DNA of 64,000 nucleotides from Hymenobacter sublimis (GTDB lineage Bacteria; Bacteroidota; Bacteroidia; Cytophagales; Hymenobacteraceae): the NCBI RefSeq assembly GCF_023101345.1, contig NZ_CP095848.1, positions 1,487,501 to 1,551,500 on the forward strand, given 5' to 3'. Below, one piece after another: positions 1 through 6,938 of the stretch. The position numbers and the translations under genes are program-made. Position 1 is the stretch's first letter, and each line of letters opens with the position of its first letter. The notes beneath the pieces were generated by a model. The model was not told the DNA's origin. It saw nothing but the letters and a program-made list of their open reading frames with translations, and searched no databases.

Positions 1-915
1 CTGACGGCGCAGAAAGGAAAAGTCGCGCGTGTCGCCGGGGTGGGGGCGCAAGGTGAAGATGAGACCCGAAAACTCACGCAGCAGGTGGTCTACCGCCGCC
101 GCTACTGCTTCCGCGTCATCGAGGGTGTTGATGGCTATGGCTACCCGTTGCACGGTGGGGTTCTGGTTTTTACGCGCCAGAAACGCATCAGCCTTGGGCA
201 TGCCCACTAGTTCGGTGCGCCCATAAACCGGACCGCACTGCCGGTATTTATCCAACGCATCCTGCCCTTCCAGCAGGCTAAAATCAAAACCCAACGGCGG
301 GAAGTTGGTGCTTACGCTGGCGTGCTGCACGTAGGCCGTGGGCACGCCGCAAGCGCGGGCCGCCAGCAGCAGGGCCCGGGCGTCGTCGTTGTGGTCGTTG
401 GCGAAGACGATGGCGCGGGGCCGGTAATGGCGCAGGGCCCGCACGTACACCTCGTAGTACCCAATGGCGTTGAAAATCAGGTCGAAAAAGCGCCACGCCC
501 GCGGGCCTTCCGTGCGCTTCAACCCGTAGTACACCCCCAGAAATTGCCCGTAATACAGCAGTTTCCGCCGCAACGATAAGCGGTTTACTGCCTGGTTGTA
601 ACGCCCAATCTGCTTGCTCTGACCCGCCACCAGCACGCTCCCCGGTAGGGCCTCCCGCAGGAAATGCAGGGAGTCATAGTTGTTCTGGCTGACCACGTAC
701 AGCCACACGGCGCCGTGCAATTGCTCTGGGTTGCGCACCGGCCGAAACAGGTTGCCTACCAGCCGCAGGCCGGCGTATCCCAGCACCTTCGCCAGGCGCT
801 TCCACGGACTGGCCGGGGAAATAGTCGCTAGCATATGCGGCGGCAGGGACGCAAACAGGTCGGTGAAACGCAGTTGCAGAATGTCGCGCAGGCGGGCAGT
901 GGCGGAGTCGGGCAT
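1..915 (-). CDS. Glycosyltransferase-like protein of the pse locus, C-terminus beyond window
   Basis: Translating the minus strand from an ATG at 915 gives 305 codons open to the window edge, so the C-terminus is missing. No signal peptide or membrane segment is visible. Recognisable stretches are FANDHNDD (residues 171-178), YVQHAS (195-200) and LRPHPGD (289-295); the last resembles the RPHPG-type donor-site motif of GT-B enzymes that build capsules and other surface glycans. It begins 64 bp after pseI in the same direction, so it probably shares the pse transcript. From this I infer a cytoplasmic glycosyltransferase that may use CMP-pseudaminic acid; the family is not certain, and a modifying enzyme with a GT-B fold is the main alternative. 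Confidence 0.7.
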   Translation of the reverse strand, partial: MPDSATARLRDILQLRFTDLFASLPPHMLATISPASPWKRLAKVLGYAGLRLVGNLFRPVRNPEQLHGAVWLYVVSQNNYDSLHFLREALPGSVLVAGQSKQIGRYNQAVNRLSLRRKLLYYGQFLGVYYGLKRTEGPRAWRFFDLIFNAIGYYEVYVRALRHYRPRAIVFANDHNDDARALLLAARACGVPTAYVQHASVSTNFPPLGFDFSLLEGQDALDKYRQCGPVYGRTELVGMPKADAFLARKNQNPTVQRVAIAINTLDDAEAVAAAVDHLLREFSGLIFTLRPHPGDTRDFSFLRRQ

Positions 916-979
916 GATGCACAAAAATAGCGCGCCACCCGGGAGCAGCGCGCCATCAGAAAGCTTGCGTTATGGAATA

Positions 980-2020
980 TTACAGGGCAGCCCAGGTGAG
1001 CGGGGTGCCGGCGCTCAGGTTTTGGCGGGCCGGCTTGCCCAAGAGCTGATCGTAGTAGCGCGGAGGCAGCCCGTCGCCGGGCCGCACCACCCGCAGGTTG
1101 TCCTTGGTGAACACCTCACCGCTGGCAATATCCTGGGCTACATACAAGGAGCGTTTGTAGAGGCGGCTTTTCTCCTCGGCCCGCTGCACGCCGTACTGCA
1201 CCTGGCCCAGGGCCTGCCAAGCGCGTTCCGTTTCGGTAACTAATTGGGCTACTTCTTCCGGCTCCAGGGAAAAAGCGGAGTCTACACCGCCATCGGCGCG
1301 GCGCAGGGTCACGTGCTTTTCTACCACGCACGCGCCCAGGGCCACGGCGGCCACGGCCGCGCCTACCCCCATGGTGTGGTCGGAGAGGCCCACCAGCGCA
1401 TCGGGGAAAAGCTGCTGGAAGTGGGGCAAGGTGCGCAGGTTGGTGTTCTGGGGCGTGGCGGGGTAGGTGCTTGTGCACTTCAGCAGCACTAGCTCGCGGC
1501 AACCAGCCTCGCGCAGCACCTGTACGGCCTCCGCTACCTCGGCCAGCTGACTAGCTCCGGTGCTCATAATCACGGGTTTGCCTGTGGCTGCTACCCGGCG
1601 GAGCAACGGCCAATCAGTATTCTCGAAGGAGGCAATTTTATATGCCGGCACGTCCAGGGTTTCCAGGAAATCGACGGCGGTTTCGTCGAAGGGCGAGCTG
1701 AAAGCCAGCATCCCGTGCTGCCGGGCCCGGTCGAACAGGGGCTTGTGCCACTCCCAGGGCGTGTGGGCTTCTTGGTAGAGCTCGTGCAGCTCCCGGCCGT
1801 ACCACAGGGAGTTGGGGTCGTCGATGCGGTAGGCGCCGGGCAGCGTCATAGTATCGGCGGTATAGGTCTGGAGCTTGATGGCGTGGGCACCGGCCGCCGC
1901 CATGGCATCCACAATAGCAAGGCCGCGGTTCAGGTCCTGGTTGTGGTTGCCGCTGAGTTCGGCAATAATAAGCGGCGGCTGATCGGGGCCAATGAGACGG
2001 GAGCCGAGAGAAAAATTCAT
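980..2020 (-). CDS. pseI: Pseudaminic acid synthase
   Basis: A NeuB-family enzyme of 346 residues, the usual length. It condenses phosphoenolpyruvate with 2,4-diacetamido-2,4,6-trideoxy-L-altropyranose to give pseudaminic acid in the cytoplasm. Visible family signatures are IAELSGNHNQD (18-28), KLQTYTADTMTL (49-60), and EKHVTL followed by an acidic loop near 235; the last ~60 residues (RSLYVAQDIASGE onward) form the SAF/antifreeze-like domain. TAD after KLQTY fits pseudaminic rather than sialic acid synthases, and the neighbouring pseB, C, F, G and H genes make that assignment firm. It lies 42 bp downstream of the pseG-pseH fusion in a co-directional run. Confidence 0.93.
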   Translation of the reverse strand: MNFSLGSRLIGPDQPPLIIAELSGNHNQDLNRGLAIVDAMAAAGAHAIKLQTYTADTMTLPGAYRIDDPNSLWYGRELHELYQEAHTPWEWHKPLFDRARQHGMLAFSSPFDETAVDFLETLDVPAYKIASFENTDWPLLRRVAATGKPVIMSTGASQLAEVAEAVQVLREAGCRELVLLKCTSTYPATPQNTNLRTLPHFQQLFPDALVGLSDHTMGVGAAVAAVALGACVVEKHVTLRRADGGVDSAFSLEPEEVAQLVTETERAWQALGQVQYGVQRAEEKSRLYKRSLYVAQDIASGEVFTKDNLRVVRPGDGLPPRYYDQLLGKPARQNLSAGTPLTWAAL

Positions 2021-2062
2021 GCGTAAAAATACAAGGTGCGGATGGATTCGTCGCCGCCGCTG

Positions 2063-3601
2063 CTAGGCCGCGCCAACCCCGCACCAGACATAGGTAAGTG
2101 AGGCGTCATCGGCTGGGGCTGGCCGGCGGTAAAAACCGGCCCGTTCAAATGCGTGCACCGAGGCGACATTGGCCGGTTGAACGTGGCCTACCACGTGGCG
2201 CACTGCCGGAAACTGCGCCAGCAGGCGGCGAGTGCCTGCCAGCAGCAGCAGCGGCGCCAAGCCTCGGCCCCGGAAACCAGCATCCAGCAAATAGCTTAGC
2301 GTAGCCTCTTGCTCGCCCTCCGTAACCGCAAACCGAATCAGGCCGGCCGGCCGCCCCGTAGCCGCATCCTGGGCCAGTAGCAACAGGGCGTTGGGGTCCT
2401 GCAACCGAGCGTTCAGCCACTGCTCATGGTCGGGCCGGGCAACGAGAGTGGGGTTGAATGAAAACTGCCGGACCGCCGGCTCGTTGGTCCAGGTTAGCAG
2501 CTGCTCAGAATCGGCGGCCGTAACGGGGCGCAGGTGAAAGGGGGCCGCCGGCAAGGGAAGGGCCCGAAACTCCTGGCGCAGCCGGGCGGGAGCCAAGCCA
2601 TCGAAAACCCGCTGTTGCTGCTGGCGCAGGCGGCTGGTCAGGCGCTCAGCCTCCGGCGAGGTCAGCACGTTGGCGGCTGAGGTGTAGGGTAGGGCCAGGC
2701 CGGCACTGCGCAGGTAAAAGTCAATATCCCGCTGATTATCAACCGTGGCCAGCACAAATAGCAGCCCGCCCCCGGCCGCGGCGTACTCGTAGCTGACGGT
2801 GCTAGCTGAGCACACGGCCGCGCCGCATTGCCGCATCAGCGCCGCCAGCTCCGGGCCCGACAGGTTGCGGTGCAGTTGGAGCCGGGGTTGCTCCTCGGCC
2901 CAGGCACTCAGGCCGGTCCAGCCCAGGTAGGCCCCGCCCACCACCGCGTGCACCAGCCGCACCGAAGGCAAGGCCAGCAGCTCGGCGGTTATGCGCTGGG
3001 TTTGGTGGGTTGGGTCGGCCCCGCCCAGGCACACCAGCACGGTATCGGGCAGGGCAGCGCCCGACATAGAGCTGGGGCTAGTGCGAAACGCTTCCCGCAA
3101 GGGAGCAAATGCCGGCCCACTAAGCAGGCGGCCGCCCGGCTGGCGCAGCTCGTACTGTTGCAGCGTCAGGCCCCCGGCCGGGTTCAGAATCAGGTCGGCC
3201 GCTAACGGAAAAGCGTGCAAGTCATCCAGATACACCAGGCGGGCGACGGCACCGCGCACCGTGTTCTGGTAGTCGTAGCGGAAATCGTAGCCATCCAGCA
3301 CCAGTACATCAGTCGGGCGCAGTTCTTGGCGCACCAGCCAGGCGGCTTCTTCGGGCAGGGGCTGGCTGGGCAGCTCCCGCAGCTGCAGCCCAGCCGCCCG
3401 CAACTGCTCAGCCAGGGCTGGGTCGGGCTCCCGAATCAGAAAAATCTGCTCCGCGAAAACTGGCCGCAGAATTCCCGCCAGGGCTAGCAGCCGCATTACA
3501 TGCCCCAGCCCGATGCGGGAATTCCCATCGGCGCGCAGAATCAGGCGGACAGGCGGCGCGGCACGGCGGGCAGCAGAATGGGGAGGGGCTGAAGTTTCCA
3601 T
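2063..3601 (-). CDS. pseG: Fused PseG UDP-sugar hydrolase and PseH N-acetyltransferase
   Basis: One open frame joins two steps that are separate proteins in Campylobacter and Helicobacter. Residues ~20-340 are PseG-like, a GT-B-fold hydrolase that removes UDP from the 2,4-diacetamido altrose intermediate; the motif RADGNSRIGLGHVMR lies at 23-37. The last ~155 residues are a GNAT domain starting near FHLRPVTAADSEQLL, with acetyl-CoA loop GFRGRGLA and the terminal ASVHAFERAGF element, matching PseH, which acetylates the 4-amino group. I chose ATG 3601 because the frame upstream (to an ATG at 3643) adds 14 unconserved residues; that longer start would leave only 7 bp after pseF. Order of catalysis is PseH before PseG, so the fusion would channel the product. 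Confidence 0.88.
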   Translation of the reverse strand: METSAPPHSAARRAAPPVRLILRADGNSRIGLGHVMRLLALAGILRPVFAEQIFLIREPDPALAEQLRAAGLQLRELPSQPLPEEAAWLVRQELRPTDVLVLDGYDFRYDYQNTVRGAVARLVYLDDLHAFPLAADLILNPAGGLTLQQYELRQPGGRLLSGPAFAPLREAFRTSPSSMSGAALPDTVLVCLGGADPTHQTQRITAELLALPSVRLVHAVVGGAYLGWTGLSAWAEEQPRLQLHRNLSGPELAALMRQCGAAVCSASTVSYEYAAAGGGLLFVLATVDNQRDIDFYLRSAGLALPYTSAANVLTSPEAERLTSRLRQQQQRVFDGLAPARLRQEFRALPLPAAPFHLRPVTAADSEQLLTWTNEPAVRQFSFNPTLVARPDHEQWLNARLQDPNALLLLAQDAATGRPAGLIRFAVTEGEQEATLSYLLDAGFRGRGLAPLLLLAGTRRLLAQFPAVRHVVGHVQPANVASVHAFERAGFYRRPAPADDASLTYVWCGVGAA

Positions 3602-3650
3602 GCCGCGAAGGTAGAAACTCACCCGAAGCTGGCGTGCGGGCAAGACCTAG

Positions 3651-4376
3651 TCAGACTTTCTTCTGCTCGATGTGGGCATTCAGCGCAACCAGCTCGGGGT
3701 GGGCGTCCAGCAAAGCAATCAGTTCATTTCCCGACAGTTCCGCCGCCCGGTAGTCCTCAATCAATGTTTTGATTAGCGCGAAATCATCGGGTGTGTCAAC
3801 CGTGAGGCGGTAGGTGCTGCGGTCCTCGGGGCGGCGCACATGGCTAAACGTCACCCGGCCGGAGCGGTTCTGGTGAATGTAGGGAGTCACATGTTCCCGT
3901 TCGGCGGGCAGGGTAGCGGCCCGGAAGGCTTCCTCCAGTAGCTCCCGGGAAAAAATCTCGAAGTCAAACCCCCGCGGAAACGTGCGTTCCAGCACATTAG
4001 AGAGGTAAAGCCGCGGATTATTCGCCGCCCGATACTGCTCTACGGCTTGCCCAATCAACTGCCCATCTAGCAGCGGGCAGTCGGAGGTTACGCGCACAAC
4101 AACGTCCAGATCGTGCTCCTGCGCGCACTGCTGGAAGCGGGCCAGCACGTCGTCTTCGGAGCCGCGGGTGCAGGGTAGGGCGTGCTGCTGAGCGTAGGCC
4201 GCCAGAGCATCATCAGTGGCATTGGCGGTAATGGCTAAGTAAAGCGGCTGCTGGCTCTGCTGCAGCCGCTCGACGTGGTAGTCCAGCAAGGGCCGGCCGG
4301 CGGCGTGGTGTAGCACCTTGCCCGGCAGGCGCGTGCTGGTCATGCGGGCCTGGGAGATAATGCCGACTTTGGTCAA
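3651..4376 (-). CDS. pseF: Pseudaminic acid cytidylyltransferase
   Basis: Nucleotidyltransferase of 241 residues in the SpsF/PseF group. It would activate pseudaminic acid with CTP to CMP-pseudaminic acid, the donor used by glycosyltransferases. The N-terminal nucleotide-binding loop reads GIISQARMTSTRLPGKVL (residues 4-21), and VTSDCPLLDGQLI near residue 100 carries the metal-binding aspartate region of the family. It sits 41 bp after pseC and just before pseG-pseH. SpsF-like proteins also occur in other sugar pathways, but here every partner gene of the Pse pathway is adjacent. Confidence 0.88.
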   Translation of the reverse strand: MTKVGIISQARMTSTRLPGKVLHHAAGRPLLDYHVERLQQSQQPLYLAITANATDDALAAYAQQHALPCTRGSEDDVLARFQQCAQEHDLDVVVRVTSDCPLLDGQLIGQAVEQYRAANNPRLYLSNVLERTFPRGFDFEIFSRELLEEAFRAATLPAEREHVTPYIHQNRSGRVTFSHVRRPEDRSTYRLTVDTPDDFALIKTLIEDYRAAELSGNELIALLDAHPELVALNAHIEQKKV

Positions 4377-4417
4377 GGGAGGAATAGGTGAAAGGTGAGG
4401 CGGGGAGGGTTACGTCG

Positions 4418-5590
4418 CTACCCCACAAACTCTCGGATGCAGTCAAGTACATACAACTGCTCTTCATCGGTGAGGCTGGGAAACAGCGGGATGCTGAGGC
4501 AGTGGGCGTAATAGGTTTCGGCCAGGGGAAAGTCGCCGGGTTGCCAGCCGAACTGCTGGTAGTAGGGCATGGTGTGCACCGGGATATAATGAACCTGGGC
4601 GAAAATCTGGCGGGTGCGCAGGAAATCGTATAGCCCTTTGCGGTCGGCTACCTGAATAACGTAGAGGTGGTAGGCATGGCCGGCGGCGGGCAGTAGGGGC
4701 TGTACGCCGGGCATTTCGGCAAAAGCGGCATCGTAGCGGGCGGCCAGCGCGCGGCGGCGGGCCAGGCCTTCGTTGGCGCGGGTGAGCTGGCTGATGCCCA
4801 GGGCGCAGAGCATGTCGGGCAGGCGGTAGTTGTAGCCCAGTTCCTGCATTTCCATGTACCAGCCGCCCTCGTTGCGACTCATCTGCGCGGGCTCCTTGGT
4901 GATGCCGTGGGTGCGCAGGCGCAGCAGGTGCTCGTAGAGGTCGGGGCGGTTGGTGGTAATCATGCCGCCCTCGCCAGTAGCAATGTGCTTGACGGGGTGG
5001 AAGCTAAAAATGGCCAGGTCGGCAAACTGCCCATTGCCACAGCGCTGCTCCTGGCCCTGGCTGTCGGTGAAAAAGCCGCCCGGCGCGTGGCAGGCATCCT
5101 CAATCATCCACAAGCCAAACTCCTCACAAAGCTGACGCGCTTCCTCCAGATTCACCGGCAGGCCCGCAAAATCAACCGGAATCAGGCCGTGGAAATGGCC
5201 CTTGGGGTGACTTTCCAACAGACGGCGCACGGCTTTCAAGTCAAGCAGAGCAGTAGCCGGGTCGATATCGGCAAAATGCACCTCACCGCCGCAGTAGCGC
5301 ACGCAATTGGCCGAGGCCGAGAAGGTAATGGAGGTAGTAATCACGCGCTGGCCGGGCTGCACGCCCAGGGCCAGGGCACACAGGTGCAGGGCCGCCGTGC
5401 CGTTGGCTACCGCTACCGCGTACTTCGCTCCCACGTAGGCGGCAAACTTCTCCTCAAACTCCGCCACTTTGGGGCCCTGGGTGAGGTAGTCGGAGTAGAG
5501 CGTTTCCGTGACGGCCTGCACGTCTTCGGGGGTGATTTGCTGGCGGCCGTAGGCAATGGGGCGGGTAGGAACGAAGGAGGTAGCTGGCAT
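4418..5590 (-). CDS. pseC: UDP-4-keto-6-deoxy-AltNAc aminotransferase
   Basis: PLP-dependent aminotransferase of the DegT/DnrJ/EryC1/StrS family, 390 residues, full length. It transfers an amino group to C4 of the 4-keto sugar made by PseB, with glutamate as the usual donor. The Schiff-base lysine is K201 in FSFHPVKHIATGEGG and the pyridine-nitrogen aspartate is D165 in MIEDACHA; the phosphate-binding AVANGTAALHL lies near residue 60-70. It follows pseB after a 96 bp gap that contains a terminator-like hairpin, so it may be attenuated relative to pseB or have its own promoter. Confidence 0.93.
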   Translation of the reverse strand: MPATSFVPTRPIAYGRQQITPEDVQAVTETLYSDYLTQGPKVAEFEEKFAAYVGAKYAVAVANGTAALHLCALALGVQPGQRVITTSITFSASANCVRYCGGEVHFADIDPATALLDLKAVRRLLESHPKGHFHGLIPVDFAGLPVNLEEARQLCEEFGLWMIEDACHAPGGFFTDSQGQEQRCGNGQFADLAIFSFHPVKHIATGEGGMITTNRPDLYEHLLRLRTHGITKEPAQMSRNEGGWYMEMQELGYNYRLPDMLCALGISQLTRANEGLARRRALAARYDAAFAEMPGVQPLLPAAGHAYHLYVIQVADRKGLYDFLRTRQIFAQVHYIPVHTMPYYQQFGWQPGDFPLAETYYAHCLSIPLFPSLTDEEQLYVLDCIREFVG

Positions 5591-5635
5591 AGTAGACTCA
5601 AAGGTAGCTGGTGCCAGAACAACTCGGAAAGCAAA

Positions 5636-5665
5636 AAAGGCCGCTTTCCTCAGAAAACGGCCTTT
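5636..5665 (-). terminator. Hairpin with U-tract between pseB and pseC
   Basis: On the minus strand AAAGGCCG (5665-5658) and CGGCCTTT (5643-5636) pair, extended inside by TTT/AAA, and are followed by a run of six Ts. This is the form of an intrinsic terminator, lying directly after the pseB stop codon and before pseC, inside what would otherwise be one operon. Confidence 0.6.
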
Positions 5666-5686
5666 ACTTTTGCTAAAGCGACGATA

Positions 5687-6706
5687 CTACACCGCGAACC
5701 CCGCGTCCACGTGCAGGCGGATTTCCTCCCGAATCTGCTCGGCGTCCATCCACTCGGTGTTGTTGCTGGAGTCGTAATGGAAGCCGGGCTCCACGCGGCG
5801 GCCCCCGAAGTGCTTGATGAAGTCGTCGACGTCCCAGCGCGGGGTAAAGGGCAGGATAACGTAGTACTTATCCAGCTCCACGGTGCTCAAGGCGTCGGTT
5901 TCGGTAATCATTTCCTCGTGCAGCTTCTCGCCGGGCCGGATGCCCACAATTTCCTGGCGGCAGTCGGGACCGATGGCCTTGGCTACCTCCGTGATTTTGT
6001 AGCTCGGAATCTTGGGCACAAAAATCTCCCCGCCCCAGCTGTGCTCCAGGGCATAAAGTACCAAGTCCACGCCTTCCTCCAGGGAGATGTTGAAGCGGGT
6101 CATGTCGGGGTGGGTGATGGGTAGTACGCCGGTGTGGCGGCGCTGCAGGAAGAACGGCACCACCGAGCCGCGGGAGCCGATTACGTTGCCGTAGCGTACC
6201 ACCGAGAAGCGCAAGTCGCGGGAGCCCTTCATGTTGTTAGCGGCCACAAACAGCTTGTCGGAGCAGAGCTTGGTGGCGCCGTAGAGGTTGATGGGGGCGG
6301 CGGCTTTGTCGGTGCTCAGGGCTACCACGTCCTTTACCCCGCAGTCTAGGGCGGCGTTAATCACGTTTTCGGCCCCGAAGATGTTGGTTTTGATGCACTC
6401 CATCGGGTTGTACTCGGCAGCGGGCACTTGCTTGAGGGCCGCGGCGTGCACAATAATGTCGATGCCCTCGCAGGCTCGCTTCATGCGCTCCGCATCGCGC
6501 ACGTCGCCAATGAAGTAGCGAATGGCCGGGTACTGCGAGTGGGGGAAAATCTGCGACATCTCGAACTGCTTCAGCTCGTCGCGGGAGTACACCACCAGGC
6601 GCTTTACCTGGGGGTATTTCTCGAACACCGTCTGCACGAACTGCTTACCGAACGAACCGGTGCCGCCGGTTACCAGAATGGATTTATGATTGAGGTCGAG
6701 GGCCAT
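5687..6706 (-). CDS. pseB: UDP-N-acetylglucosamine 4,6-dehydratase (inverting)
   Basis: Short-chain dehydrogenase of 339 residues that converts UDP-GlcNAc to UDP-2-acetamido-2,6-dideoxy-beta-L-arabino-hexos-4-ulose, the first committed step of pseudaminic acid synthesis. The NADP-binding VTGGTGSFG is at residues 12-20, the HAAALKQVP element near 88, the catalytic TDK at 132-134 and the YGATK (Y142, K146) of the active site; the TDK triad separates this FlaA1/PseB group from ordinary dehydratases. It is the first gene of the minus-strand run, and its upstream region (6707-6938) is shared with the divergent gene at 6939. Confidence 0.95.
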   Translation of the reverse strand: MALDLNHKSILVTGGTGSFGKQFVQTVFEKYPQVKRLVVYSRDELKQFEMSQIFPHSQYPAIRYFIGDVRDAERMKRACEGIDIIVHAAALKQVPAAEYNPMECIKTNIFGAENVINAALDCGVKDVVALSTDKAAAPINLYGATKLCSDKLFVAANNMKGSRDLRFSVVRYGNVIGSRGSVVPFFLQRRHTGVLPITHPDMTRFNISLEEGVDLVLYALEHSWGGEIFVPKIPSYKITEVAKAIGPDCRQEIVGIRPGEKLHEEMITETDALSTVELDKYYVILPFTPRWDVDDFIKHFGGRRVEPGFHYDSSNNTEWMDAEQIREEIRLHVDAGFAV

Positions 6707-6868
6707 TGGAAGTAATGAGGTGAGGAGGAGAAGAGGTGAAACGCCACCTGAACCTGACCTCCGGGGGTAAGGAGGGCAAAAGTAGACATTCCGCCCGGAG
6801 CTTGCGTACTTTTGTAGTTCGGACAGAAAGGGTGCTTCCTGTCCTGCTTAATCTGGCGTCTGCGAAGT

Positions 6869-6927
6869 TGAAGCATCTCTCCCGCTTCGTTGCAGCAATA
6901 ATTCACCGAAGCGGGAGAGATGCTTCA
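6869..6927. repeat. Perfect 21-bp inverted repeat in the divergent promoter region
   Basis: Arms 6869-6889 and 6907-6927 are exact reverse complements (core GAAGCATCTCTCCCGCTTCG), separated by a 17-nt loop. The flank CGCTCAGCATGAC runs into the start codon at 6939. The GAAGCATCTC and CGCTCAGCATGAC words look like a dispersed intergenic palindromic repeat of the type common in GC-rich Bacteroidota genomes; copy number cannot be judged from one window. Confidence 0.75.
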
Positions 6928-6938
6928 TTTCGCTCAGC

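Noticed and set aside
4907..6124. Long plus-strand frame (405 codons) opposite pseC and pseB
   Set aside because: A shadow frame in GC-rich DNA; real, conserved catalytic motifs are on the other strand.
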